Positions 53,750-62,253 of a DNA stretch of 64,000 nucleotides are shown here, in pieces. Under the pieces are notes generated by a model. It searched no databases and had not been told where the DNA came from. It saw only the letters and a program-made list of their open reading frames with translations. Each line of letters begins with the position of its first letter. The first letter of the stretch is position 1. This DNA is from Gracilimonas sp034520725. Its GTDB lineage: Bacteria; Bacteroidota; Rhodothermia; Balneolales; Balneolaceae. The stretch covers positions 62,001 to 126,000 of the forward strand of contig JAXHNH010000001.1 of assembly GCA_034520725.1 (NCBI GenBank), in the 5' to 3' direction. Both the position numbers and the translations under genes were made by a program.

Positions 53750-54838
53750 CTATTGTAAATTGAGTCCGCTATAAGCAAGGTCAGAATTTGCAATGATCCG
53801 GTCCCCGTTTTTCAAACCGTTAACCCATATGTATTCTTTTTCTATATCGATAACCTGAACCGGCTTTTGCCGGATCAATTGATCAACTGCAACATATACA
53901 TGTCCGGTTCTTAATAATGACGATTTTGGTATGCGGGCAAGTGATGCTTTTTCTTTGGATTGAAAGGTGCCTTCCAGGTACATACCTTCTCTTAAATCAT
54001 CTCCTTCAACATGTAGGTATATGGAAATCATTTGTGTTCTTGGATCTACGGAAGGGTTAATGCGATGGACTTTGGCTGTCCACGACCTTTTTCGATCTTG
54101 ATCGAATACTTCGATCTTACTTTCAATTTCGATAAGATCGATTTGTTGCTGATCTACTGAGGCTTCAAGGATAAAGGATGTTGGGTCAACTAAAGTGCCA
54201 AGGTGAAATTGTGGTCCTACAGCCTGTCCGGGTTCTGCATTGGCCATAGAAAGTACGCCTGAAAATGGGGCCTTTATAGTAAATTTTTGAAGTTTGGATT
54301 CTGCGCTTTTAATTTGGTAGTAGGTATCGAAAATTCCCCGAGAACTGAGAAATTGCTGAAGTTGAGGTACATCAATATCAGGTAATTCCGGTAGGTTTTC
54401 TTCCGGATGTATGGATGAATACCAAGAATCCAATTTCGGAAAGGATTCAGGAAAATCCATTTTGACGTCGGGTAAAACCCGTGCAACCAGGGTCATGAAA
54501 CTGCTCTTTGATGCCTGAAGCTGAAGCTGAACCTCTTCACTGTCAAATTTCAAAATGGTTTCTCCCCGTTCATAAGTAATGCCTTCCCTGAAAGGTTTGT
54601 TAGAGGGGAGAATCTTTCCCTGAATTTCCGGAAAAATCATTAGCCGATTATCTGCCTTTAGGCGTCCGCTTAACGCTACAAATTGCGGGCGATCTTCAAG
54701 GTTGATGGTTATGAATTCCATGTTGCTGACCTCAGTTTTTTGAGCTGTTTGCTCAGGTGTCGTAACTGTTTCTTCTTCACTGGAGTTACAGGAGATCAAA
54801 AGAGCCGGTACCAATAAAAGTACTTTAAAAAGTTTCAT
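53750..54838 (-). CDS. RND periplasmic adaptor (membrane fusion protein), lipoprotein
   Basis: 362 residues from ATG 54838 (MKLFKVLLLVPALLISCNS): lipobox LISC, then barrel-sandwich halves around an unusually short hairpin, the lipoyl-like KAPFSGVLSMANAEPGQAVG and a beta-barrel domain (about 240-300). It links the pump to the TolC protein. I reject the longer start at 54949, which would lie inside the operator region and lack a signal peptide. It is the first gene of the operon and ends nine bases before the pump. Confidence 0.9.
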   Translation of the reverse strand: MKLFKVLLLVPALLISCNSSEEETVTTPEQTAQKTEVSNMEFITINLEDRPQFVALSGRLKADNRLMIFPEIQGKILPSNKPFREGITYERGETILKFDSEEVQLQLQASKSSFMTLVARVLPDVKMDFPESFPKLDSWYSSIHPEENLPELPDIDVPQLQQFLSSRGIFDTYYQIKSAESKLQKFTIKAPFSGVLSMANAEPGQAVGPQFHLGTLVDPTSFILEASVDQQQIDLIEIESKIEVFDQDRKRSWTAKVHRINPSVDPRTQMISIYLHVEGDDLREGMYLEGTFQSKEKASLARIPKSSLLRTGHVYVAVDQLIRQKPVQVIDIEKEYIWVNGLKNGDRIIANSDLAYSGLNLQ

Positions 54839-54892
54839 ATAGATAGTTTTACGATGTAAGAATGAGAACAGTTTAAGGCTATTAATTATATG

Positions 54893-54912
54893 ATTCAACC
54901 ATTTGGTTGAAT
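54893..54912. promoter_or_regulatory. Palindromic operator upstream of the efflux operon
   Basis: ATTCAACCA, two bases, then TGGTTGAAT: a perfect 9+2+9 palindrome, 55 bases upstream of the adaptor start. Its core AACCA-N2-TGGTT is the same as in the second palindrome beside tetR, so both are likely operators of the TetR protein. Confidence 0.75.
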
Positions 54913-55014
54913 TTAGAATTAAGAGTGCAATTTTTTTTAAGAACAGCATAAACAGTTATATAAGATTGTTAATTTGATTAATAATTGAGTAAAATTTAAT
55001 ACGTTAATCAAATA

Positions 55015-55034
55015 AACTAACCAAATGGTTAGTT
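55015..55034. promoter_or_regulatory. Palindromic operator upstream of the TetR gene
   Basis: AACTAACCA, two bases, then TGGTTAGTT: a perfect 9+2+9 palindrome, 60 bases before the tetR start. It shares the AACCA-N2-TGGTT core with 54893-54912, suggesting autoregulation as well as control of the divergent operon. Confidence 0.75.
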
Positions 55035-55093
55035 ATTGTGCGAGACTTTTGTATGTTTAGTCATCAGAGATTAAAATTTTAGAAGCAGATTTG

Positions 55094-55714
55094 ATGGAAG
55101 ACAAGACGACGGACCAATCATCTACCGAACTAAAAATATTTGAAGCAGCAAGAGAGATATTTCAGGCAAAAGGGCTGGAAGGAGCACGCATGCAGGAAAT
55201 AGCCGATAAAGCTGAGATCAACAAATCGATGCTTCACTATTACTATCGCTCTAAGGCAAAATTATTTGAGAAGGTATATCAGCTCTCGGTCATAAAAATG
55301 ATACCAAAGATCACTGAATTGTTGAATGAAGATCTTCCATTGGAGCAAAAATTAAGGAGTTTTGCAGATAAATATATGCAGATCATTAAGGCAAATCCCG
55401 ATATTCCTTTATTTGTACTGCATGAGATGAACAAAGATCCGAACAGACTTCAGAATTTTATGTTAGGTCACATAGGAGAGAAAGTTCAGCCGTTTTTACA
55501 ACAGATAAAAGAAGAGCGGAAAAAAGGGAATACAGTAGACTTGCCTGCAGAACAGATCATGGTAAACATCATGTCGTTGATGATATTTCCATTTATTGGT
55601 CGACCGGTTTTTAAAGCTATACTGGATAAAGATGAAGAAAATTATAATGCATTTATAGAAGAACGGCATAGGATGCTTCCTGACTATATCGTCAGTATAG
55701 TGATGAAAAAATAG
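55094..55714 (+). CDS. TetR/AcrR-family repressor of the divergent RND operon
   Basis: 206 residues from ATG 55094. The N-terminal helix-turn-helix is GARMQEIADKAEINKSMLHYYY with the usual downstream SKAKLFEKVY helix; the rest is an all-helical ligand-binding domain. Divergent orientation and the twin palindromes point to repression of its own gene and the efflux operon, relieved by an unknown ligand. A TTG codon directly before the ATG is the other in-frame start. Confidence 0.9.
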   Translation: MEDKTTDQSSTELKIFEAAREIFQAKGLEGARMQEIADKAEINKSMLHYYYRSKAKLFEKVYQLSVIKMIPKITELLNEDLPLEQKLRSFADKYMQIIKANPDIPLFVLHEMNKDPNRLQNFMLGHIGEKVQPFLQQIKEERKKGNTVDLPAEQIMVNIMSLMIFPFIGRPVFKAILDKDEENYNAFIEERHRMLPDYIVSIVMKK

Positions 55715-55796
55715 CTTACAATAGCTCATATTCATTACATATTCACATTTTATCTTTATTTAAAAATATATTTTATAAACTAATGGAGAGAAAATC

Positions 55797-56546
55797 ATGG
55801 GCGTATTAGAAGGTAAAGTTGCAATTATAACAGGTGCAGCGAAAGGAATTGGTGAATCAACGGCAATGCTTTTTGCGAAAGAAGGAGCCAAAGTTGTTGT
55901 TTCTGATATTGATGTAGAAAACGGCAAAAAAGTTGTTGATGCAATCAAGAAAACCGGAGGAGAAGCGATCTTTGTAAAAGCAGATGCTTCAAAAGCCAAG
56001 GATCATGAAGATCTCGTTAACAAAACGGTGGATGCTTTTGGCAAGCTTGATGTAGCCGTTAACAATGCAGGTATTGGTGGTCCATTATCGAAAACTGCCG
56101 ATTATCCAATTGATGGCTGGGATAACGTGATCAACCTGAATCTGAGTGGAGTATTCTACGGAACCAAGTATCAGATCGTCGAAATGCTTAAAAACAAAGG
56201 GGGCAGTATTGTAAATATTGCTTCAATTCTTGGTCAGGTTGGAACAGCCAACTCGCCGGCCTATGTTGCGGCCAAACATGGGGTAGTTGGTTTAACCAAA
56301 ACAGCTGCGATCGAATATGCAAAGGACGGTATCAGAGTTAATTCAGTTGGGCCGGGTTATATAAAAACTCCACTGCTGAATATATTGGATGATGATACAC
56401 TTGAAATCTTAAAAGGTATGCATCCGATAGGTAGATTGGGTGAACCGGAAGAAGTGGCTGAGATCATACTTTGGTTGGCATCAGATAAAGCCTCTTTTGT
56501 AACCGGTAATTACTATGCTGTGGATGGTGGATACCTGTCACAGTAA
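55797..56546 (+). CDS. Short-chain dehydrogenase/reductase (classical type)
   Basis: 249 residues: Rossmann GAAKGIGES NAD(P) motif, the NNAGIGG segment, catalytic Ser in VNIASILGQ, Tyr/Lys in SPAYVAAKHG and the PGYIKTPL loop. The acidic residue after strand two (SDIDVENG) favours NAD. The substrate is unknown; classical SDRs of this length reduce 3-oxoacyl or sugar/alcohol carbonyls. A short GAGAGAAA leader precedes the ATG. A strong terminator follows. Confidence 0.9.
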   Translation: MGVLEGKVAIITGAAKGIGESTAMLFAKEGAKVVVSDIDVENGKKVVDAIKKTGGEAIFVKADASKAKDHEDLVNKTVDAFGKLDVAVNNAGIGGPLSKTADYPIDGWDNVINLNLSGVFYGTKYQIVEMLKNKGGSIVNIASILGQVGTANSPAYVAAKHGVVGLTKTAAIEYAKDGIRVNSVGPGYIKTPLLNILDDDTLEILKGMHPIGRLGEPEEVAEIILWLASDKASFVTGNYYAVDGGYLSQ

Positions 56547-56577
56547 GAATCGATTCAGAAAAACAGACTAACTTATG

Positions 56578-56608
56578 AAGCTCCTCAATCTAAAATGATG
56601 AGGAGCTT
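56578..56608. terminator. Bidirectional terminator between the SDR and heme A synthase genes
   Basis: AAGCTCCTCA at 56578-56587 and TGAGGAGCTT at 56599-56608 form a perfect 10-bp stem, followed by TTCTATTT on the plus strand. Confidence 0.85.
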
Positions 56609-56620
56609 TTCTATTTGGGA

Positions 56621-57670
56621 TCAGGTAAATTCCGTGTAGTGGTCTCGATATTTCATCTTATGCCAAAGCGCCAGTAATACACCCCAGAAAATGACAGCCA
56701 CAGCCTGATGCAGTACACCAAGTGAAATTGGTACGCTATAGATCACAGTAAAGATACCAAGCAGATATTGCAGTACAAGTATAGCCAGCAGAGCGGTTGC
56801 AGGCTTCATCAGGTCTGAGGTGCGATCTGCCTTATACATTTTCCACCAAAAGGCAGCAACCACAACCAACAAGATCGTTCCGTTAAGACGATGTATCCAT
56901 TGTACGGTTCCCGGATTTTCAACCAGGTTTCTTATGAAGGGATCAAGCATTGCAAAGGTTGGTGGTAACCATTCACCTCCCATTTTTGGGAAGTTGTTAT
57001 ACATGAACCCGGCATCAAGTCCTGCGGTGAAGGCACCGTAAATGATCTGCAGCCAAAGCAAAACACCAATGGTGTACATCCATTTTTTGAAGGGAATGGT
57101 ATCGGCCTCACCCTTTTTAAGACTGCTATGGTACTTTACATCCAAGGCCAGCCATAAACAATAGGCAAAGAGGATAAGTGCCAGAGAAAAGTGAATAGCC
57201 AGCCTGTAATGACTCACATAGGGTACGTCCACTAAGCCACTTTGAACCATGATCCAACCCATTGCACCCTGTGAAGCTCCAAGAAAAAGAAGCACCAGCA
57301 ATCGCTTCAGTAGACGTCTGTCAAAATAACCTTTGACCCAAAACCAGATAAAAGGTACGATGAAAATCATTCCGACCACACGGCCGATCATTCTGTGGAG
57401 ATATTCCCAAAAGAAGATGGTCTTAAACTCATCCAGTGCCATACCGGCGTTCAATTTCTGGTACTGAGGGAATTCTTTATACCTTTCAAAAGCTTTATTC
57501 CATTCCACTTCATTCATGGGTGGAACGGAGCCCATAATAAGACTCCAGTCGCTCATGGATAGGCCTGAATCAGTTAAGCGGGTAATTCCGCCTATCACAA
57601 CCATGAGGGTAATTAAGATCACTCCTGACCACAGCCAGAGGTAAACAGGGCGCTTGTACTCGGGTGTCAT
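56621..57670 (-). CDS. ctaA: Heme A synthase (CtaA/COX15)
   Basis: 349 residues with eight membrane helices. Paired His motifs are visible: FFWEYLHRMIGRVVG, VSHYRLAIHFSLAL, VQWIHRLNGTILL and GVLHQAVAVIFW, the heme-ligand positions of the family. The N-terminus has the GGITRLTDSGLSMSDW signature. It oxidises heme O to heme A for the aa3/caa3 oxidase encoded at 11.5-15.2 kb. The COX15-type length and extended first loop fit Bacteroidota-type enzymes. Confidence 0.95.
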   Translation of the reverse strand: MTPEYKRPVYLWLWSGVILITLMVVIGGITRLTDSGLSMSDWSLIMGSVPPMNEVEWNKAFERYKEFPQYQKLNAGMALDEFKTIFFWEYLHRMIGRVVGMIFIVPFIWFWVKGYFDRRLLKRLLVLLFLGASQGAMGWIMVQSGLVDVPYVSHYRLAIHFSLALILFAYCLWLALDVKYHSSLKKGEADTIPFKKWMYTIGVLLWLQIIYGAFTAGLDAGFMYNNFPKMGGEWLPPTFAMLDPFIRNLVENPGTVQWIHRLNGTILLVVVAAFWWKMYKADRTSDLMKPATALLAILVLQYLLGIFTVIYSVPISLGVLHQAVAVIFWGVLLALWHKMKYRDHYTEFT

Positions 57671-57691
57671 ATAGCTTAGATATTTATATAG

Positions 57692-58696
57692 TTAGTCATC
57701 ATCTCCGTAGATGAGATCAAGGAATTCCTGTTGTTCAACGTTACCGAAGTAATCTTTTACATCCACTTTTGCGATAGAGGCTGCAATATCTTCCGGTTCA
57801 TATCTAACGCCTTGAAGCATAGTTTCGACCTCATGAACCCCTTCTTTGCCGAAGAAATCTCCGTAGATCTTTAAATTCTTGATGTGTCCTTTTTGAACAT
57901 CAAGGCGAAGATCGATCTCGCCAATGGGGAATCTCTTGGTTCTTTGAATATTGAATTTAGGGGATTTACCGTAATTCCAATCCCAGTTACCATATTTTTC
58001 TTCCTTTAATTCGTGAACCGATTTCCATTCATCTTCAGTCAGCTTATAGGTTTCGAAATTTTCCCGGTCCTGATACAATCCATCCAGTATTCGTTGTTTA
58101 AAATCCGATAATTCCATCTCACTCGTATTAAGAAACTCGATGATATTGGAAACCCGGCTACGGACCGATTTATGTCCCTTAGACTGGATCTTACTCATCT
58201 TAACATTCAGGGCATTGGCTACTTCTCCCAAATCACTGTTGAACAATAGGGTTCCATGACTGAACATTCTTTTACCGGTTGAAAACTGTGCATTGCCTGA
58301 GATCTTTTTACCGTCAGCCAGAATGTCATTTCGTCCGCTCATTTCAGCAGGCACACCCATTTCTTTTAGGATCCGGATCACCGGCTCATTAAACTTTAGG
58401 AAGTTATTTAGATTCTCCTGCTTGTATTTGGTAATAAAGCTGAAATTCAAATTTCCAAGGTCATGATATACGGCTCCGCCACCTGACATTCTTCTTACAA
58501 CGTGAATGCTATTATTACGAACGTATTCATCATTGATCTCCTCAAGCGTATTCTGATTTCTTCCTATGATGATAGAAGGTTCATTGACATAAAAAAGCAG
58601 GTAATCTTCCGATTCACCAAAATTTCTTAATGCATATTCTTCGAGTGCAAGGTTGACCTGAGGTTTTGTAATTTCCTCATTATCGATAAAGATCAT
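57692..58696 (-). CDS. lplA: Lipoate-protein ligase A
   Basis: 334 residues. The catalytic core shows RRMSGGGAVYHDLGNLNFSF near residue 68 and the conserved Lys region DGKKISGNAQF near 128; the C-terminal accessory domain (about 240-334) is present, so the full ATP-activating ligase is encoded. It attaches lipoate to 2-oxoacid dehydrogenase and glycine-cleavage H proteins. It may share a transcript with ctaA, whose start is 21 bases further on. Confidence 0.93.
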   Translation of the reverse strand: MIFIDNEEITKPQVNLALEEYALRNFGESEDYLLFYVNEPSIIIGRNQNTLEEINDEYVRNNSIHVVRRMSGGGAVYHDLGNLNFSFITKYKQENLNNFLKFNEPVIRILKEMGVPAEMSGRNDILADGKKISGNAQFSTGKRMFSHGTLLFNSDLGEVANALNVKMSKIQSKGHKSVRSRVSNIIEFLNTSEMELSDFKQRILDGLYQDRENFETYKLTEDEWKSVHELKEEKYGNWDWNYGKSPKFNIQRTKRFPIGEIDLRLDVQKGHIKNLKIYGDFFGKEGVHEVETMLQGVRYEPEDIAASIAKVDVKDYFGNVEQQEFLDLIYGDDD

Positions 58697-58813
58697 GGTG
58701 AAATATAATTTTAAGAATTGAGTGAGAAAGAATTCAAATTATCTAATGTAGGAAGGCAAAATCTTGCATTTCTACATTAGCAATTGGTAAGAATTTATAA
58801 CAGGAAACGAAAA

Positions 58814-59293
58814 TTAACCATTCATTTCACCTACGTCAGCAACCTTTAGAGATTGGGTCAGAACAAGTCCATAGGCCACATGCATTAACAATCCGGCAAA
58901 AATGAATTTTCCGGGTACCCAGGTATTTGAATAAAAGATTCCAAATGATTCACCGGCGGCGGCTGAGACAAAAGGTGAAACAACGAGGCCTGCAAGAATG
59001 GAAATTATCACGCCATAAATCAGGCCCTGAACAAACCAGTTGCCCGGAATTCGGTGCTGAAGATATACCACCCAAATGAGAGCCAGCATCACACCTCCGA
59101 TGTTAAAAGCCAGGTTGCCAAAAATAATATGATAGGCTCCTGTGCCGTGTATCTCATTGAAGCTTTCTGTGAGAATATGCCCGACATCAATGACCGGAAG
59201 TCCGATCCCACTTTGAAAAAATGCAACCATAGCCATGGCAAAAGTTGCTATGAAACCGCAAATAACCGTCCGGAAAAAGGTAGAGCCACTCAT
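58814..59293 (-). CDS. Four-helix membrane protein of unknown function (DUF6789-like)
   Basis: 159 residues with four membrane helices (about 8-28, 57-80, 88-112, 132-150). The layout with GFIATFAMAMVAFF in helix 1 and AAAGESFGIF before helix 4 resembles DUF6789-type proteins; I am not certain of that family. No catalytic motif is seen. It is transcribed with, or near, the small DUF3565 gene. Confidence 0.6.
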   Translation of the reverse strand: MSGSTFFRTVICGFIATFAMAMVAFFQSGIGLPVIDVGHILTESFNEIHGTGAYHIIFGNLAFNIGGVMLALIWVVYLQHRIPGNWFVQGLIYGVIISILAGLVVSPFVSAAAGESFGIFYSNTWVPGKFIFAGLLMHVAYGLVLTQSLKVADVGEMNG

Positions 59294-59336
59294 TTTAAGA
59301 TCCCTGTTTGATTTAGATTTTTAAGAGGCCTCAAAG

Positions 59337-59531
59337 TTACAAATTTTCGTAGTCACACTCTTTACAATTTAGAGTAGTGCCAAGTCTGGATCTTCGTCCT
59401 TCTTCTGAAGTGACCCAGGGCCTGAGTTGCCAGGGAGGGTTGTGCCGAACGTGTTGGGTGTGGCCACATTTCAGGTCGGCTACCCAATCGTCTTCCTCAT
59501 CTTTGTGAAATCCTGTTATGGGTTGTTTCAT
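59337..59531 (-). CDS. DUF3565 small zinc-ribbon-like protein
   Basis: 64 residues with the DUF3565 pattern: GFHKDEEDDWVADLKCGHTQHVRHNPPW and a C-terminal LNCKECDYENL. Cys, His and the terminal CxxC could hold a zinc ion. Members are small cytoplasmic proteins of unknown function. Confidence 0.85.
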   Translation of the reverse strand: MKQPITGFHKDEEDDWVADLKCGHTQHVRHNPPWQLRPWVTSEEGRRSRLGTTLNCKECDYENL

Positions 59532-59674
59532 TTCGTGTCGATATTCATTTATTAAAACAAAATCCTGTAAAAGATAAGGCGTATGCGATACGCTGTTACA
59601 GTTTATTATATACTAGACACAATCCATCTCCTGAATGGTTCAAGCTTCATACTCAGACTTGTTCAAGCGTCCCG

Positions 59675-59848
59675 CTAGGAACTTTGGTTTGTTACCAATT
59701 CTTCAAGATCCAGAGATTCCATAGCACTGATAGCTGCTTCCATGGCGCCTTCAGTACATAATCCACTCATTGAGGCATCCATGAACCCTTCTTTAGCTGC
59801 CTTAATACAGGCCAGACGAACCGTTTCAGCAAGTCTTTTTTCATCCAT
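59675..59848 (-). CDS. Small conserved helical protein of unknown function
   Basis: 57 residues from ATG 59848 (MDEKRLAETVRLACIKAAKE), helical, with GFMDASMSGLCTEGAMEAAI in the middle. Similar tiny proteins are found in many bacteria and are sometimes labelled acetyltransferase without evidence. A GAAGAAAG sequence precedes the start; a longer start at 59896 is possible. Function unknown. Confidence 0.6.
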   Translation of the reverse strand: MDEKRLAETVRLACIKAAKEGFMDASMSGLCTEGAMEAAISAMESLDLEELVTNQSS

Positions 59849-60028
59849 ACGCTTTCTTCTATTTGTTGGGTGATATTGTATATGCTCATTAAACAAAGAT
59901 CAAATTATTGAGAACCAAATGCTGTAATTACTAATAATTGGTTGAACCGTGTAAATAGAGAATGATATAAATTTGATTGATTGACAAAAACTTTTGTAGA
60001 AATTCTACCGATGCTTAACTAAAAAGCT

Positions 60029-60036
60029 TAACTTTG
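60029..60036 (+). promoter_or_regulatory. Candidate -7 promoter element of the mevalonate operon
   Basis: TAACTTTG fits the Bacteroidota TAnnTTTG box. If used, transcription would begin at about 60042, which places the TTG at 60038 upstream of the mRNA and so argues against that codon as the translation start. No clear -33 TTG is visible at the usual spacing. Confidence 0.45.
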
Positions 60037-60037
60037 A

Positions 60038-61102
60038 TTGTTTATTAAGAGCGCAACCATTTTTTGTGTAACTAAAACTCTCTCAGTCATCAAAAAATTT
60101 AGTTCTGATCCGGTTACGGCTGTTGCCCATTCTAACATTGCACTCATCAAATATTGGGGCAAGCGCTCGGTGGAGTATAATCTGCCGGCAGTGGGTTCAA
60201 TCTCCCTCACCCTTGATGCTCTTTTTACTAAAACCAGCCTTCAGTTCCTGGAAGATCTGGATGCAGATCAGCTTCTGTTAAACGATCTTCAGGCTAAAGG
60301 TCAGCCATTAAAGCGTGTATCGGATTTCTTAGATGTTGTCGCCGGGAGTAAAAACAGGCCTCAAGCCAGAATCAAAAGTGAGAATAATTTCCCAACTGGA
60401 GCCGGACTTGCCTCATCAGCATCTGGTTTTGCGGCTTTAGCGCTTGCTGCCACCGAAGGGCTTGAACTTTCTCCTACAAAAGAAGAGCTGTCTCGATTGG
60501 CCCGAATGGGATCCGGCTCAGCGGCCCGGTCTATTTATGGTGGATTTAGTGAGATGAAGCTAGGTACAAAAGATGATGGGAGTGAAGATTACGCAATCGC
60601 TTTGTATGATGAAAAATTTCTGGATGTCCGTTTACTTATTGCTGTAACATCAGATGAGAAAAAAGACCTCGGTTCAACAGAAGGAATGATGCGAACGGCA
60701 AACACTGCACCCTATTATGAAAGCTGGGTCAGCTCACAACCCAAAGATCTTGATGATATGAAACGGGCCCTGGCTGTAAAAGATTTTGAGAAAATCGGGG
60801 AATTAACGGAGCATAGTTGCTTTAAAATGCATGGTTTAGCCATGGCAGCAAAACCTCCTATACTTTATTGGAATGCTGCGACCACAGAAACGATTCAAAG
60901 AGTGTGGATTTTACGGAAAAATGGAATACAAGCATACGTAACCATTGATGCGGGGCCTCAAGTAAAGATTCTTTGCTTGCCTGAATCAGTGGATACGGTT
61001 AAAAATGCTTTATCTGACATTGAAGGCGTAAAATCTATAATTGAAGCAAAACCGGGGCCGGGTGCATATATATCGGATTCGGTGAACGAAATGACCAAAT
61101 GA
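60038..61102 (+). CDS. mvaD: Diphosphomevalonate decarboxylase (start uncertain)
   Basis: About 340-354 residues of a GHMP-fold enzyme. VAHSNIALIKYWGKR is the hallmark N-terminal motif, and TGAGLASSASGFAALALAA is the ATP-binding loop with the catalytic Ser/Asp context. It converts diphosphomevalonate to isopentenyl diphosphate. The frame has no ATG before the first motif: only TTG 60038, inside a likely promoter, and rare ATT/ATC codons (60044, 60059, 60089). ATC 60089 begins IKKFSSDPVTAVAH, a natural-looking N-terminus. The end overlaps the next gene by four bases. Confidence 0.88.
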   Translation: MFIKSATIFCVTKTLSVIKKFSSDPVTAVAHSNIALIKYWGKRSVEYNLPAVGSISLTLDALFTKTSLQFLEDLDADQLLLNDLQAKGQPLKRVSDFLDVVAGSKNRPQARIKSENNFPTGAGLASSASGFAALALAATEGLELSPTKEELSRLARMGSGSAARSIYGGFSEMKLGTKDDGSEDYAIALYDEKFLDVRLLIAVTSDEKKDLGSTEGMMRTANTAPYYESWVSSQPKDLDDMKRALAVKDFEKIGELTEHSCFKMHGLAMAAKPPILYWNAATTETIQRVWILRKNGIQAYVTIDAGPQVKILCLPESVDTVKNALSDIEGVKSIIEAKPGPGAYISDSVNEMTK

Positions 61103-62178
61103 TGGAAGAAACGACTATTAACGTTAAATCTCCTGGAAAATTAATACTCTTGGGCGAGTACGCGGTGCTTGAACAGGCTCCGGCTCTTGTAGCTGCAGTC
61201 AACCGACACTGTGAGGTGCGTATTGAATCTTTGTACAACAGCACTTTTCAGGTTCGTACTCCTAATCTGAATATACCTGAGATACAGTTTATTCTGGATC
61301 AGTATGGAGATGCACACTTCAGGACCAATGTTGACTCCAAGACTCAGGAACAGCTGCATTTTGTGCTGGCTATATTGAAATATGTGAGTCAGAAGGCCGG
61401 CAAGATACCGGGGGCTTCAATCAGTATTGATACAACATCTTTCTACCACAGAGTTACAGGTAATAAATTTGGTCTTGGTAGCAGTGCTGCACTAACCGTA
61501 TCCCTTTTATCAGGTTTGATGAAGTATATCGGTAAAAATATTTCAAAAGAAGACCTATATCGGGAAGCATTTCTTGCGCACCGATTTGCACAGGGCAAAA
61601 TGGGTAGCGGCGTTGACATTGCAGCCAGTACCACCGGTGGTATTATCAGTTATACAATGCCCGAAGATCCGGAGCAGCTGAACGGTAATATTCAAAAGAT
61701 CAAACGCCCTGATAATTTGTACATGGCTTGTATTTGGGCGGGCTATGCGGTTTCAACGCGGAATTTTGTCCGTAAGGTTCATACCTATAAAAATGAACAG
61801 CCAAAGGCATATGATAAGCTTCTTGGAACTATGAATATGCTGTCTTATGAAGGGGTAAAAGCATTTTCAGGAAATGATACAGAAGGTTTTCTGAACATAA
61901 TTTCTGATTTCCTTGAGTGTGAACGTCAACTTGGAAAGAATAGTGATACTGAGATAGTGTCGGATGTTCATGAAGAGATTCATTCTATAGTGAAGGCGCA
62001 GGGTGGCACGTATAAGCCATCAGGAGCCGGCGGGGGAGATATTGGAATTGCTTTTTGTAGCAGCCCTGACTGCATGAATAGAATCAGAAATACAATTGAG
62101 GACAGCATGTTTGACCTTATGAATCTTGAAGTTCAGAACAAAGGGGTTCAGATCTCCGAACATAAAGAAATTGGGTAA
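61099..62178 (+). CDS. Phosphomevalonate kinase-like GHMP kinase
   Basis: 359 residues. The N-terminal SPGKLILLGEYAVLEQAPALV is typical of phosphomevalonate kinase; the ATP loop is FGLGSSAALTVSLL (about 127-140) and the late motif is PSGAGGGDIGIAF. It phosphorylates phosphomevalonate ahead of the decarboxylase. The ATGA overlap with mvaD shows coupling. A mevalonate kinase domain is encoded in the next gene, so this one is best taken as the second kinase of the pathway. Confidence 0.87.
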   Translation: MMEETTINVKSPGKLILLGEYAVLEQAPALVAAVNRHCEVRIESLYNSTFQVRTPNLNIPEIQFILDQYGDAHFRTNVDSKTQEQLHFVLAILKYVSQKAGKIPGASISIDTTSFYHRVTGNKFGLGSSAALTVSLLSGLMKYIGKNISKEDLYREAFLAHRFAQGKMGSGVDIAASTTGGIISYTMPEDPEQLNGNIQKIKRPDNLYMACIWAGYAVSTRNFVRKVHTYKNEQPKAYDKLLGTMNMLSYEGVKAFSGNDTEGFLNIISDFLECERQLGKNSDTEIVSDVHEEIHSIVKAQGGTYKPSGAGGGDIGIAFCSSPDCMNRIRNTIEDSMFDLMNLEVQNKGVQISEHKEIG

Positions 62179-62253
62179 TTAAACCCTGTTTGATTGAATT
62201 CTTACCTTTTTGAGCACCAGTAGTACGAACTGTTTCGGATAAATTATTTACAG

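Noticed and set aside
54839..54949. Longer start of the RND adaptor at 54949
   Set aside because: The extension covers the operator palindrome and would hide the lipoprotein signal that begins at 54838.
59579..59595. GCGTAT/ATACGC hairpin in the 59532-59674 gap as a terminator
   Set aside because: The stem has only six pairs with a three-base loop and is not followed by a T-run on either strand.
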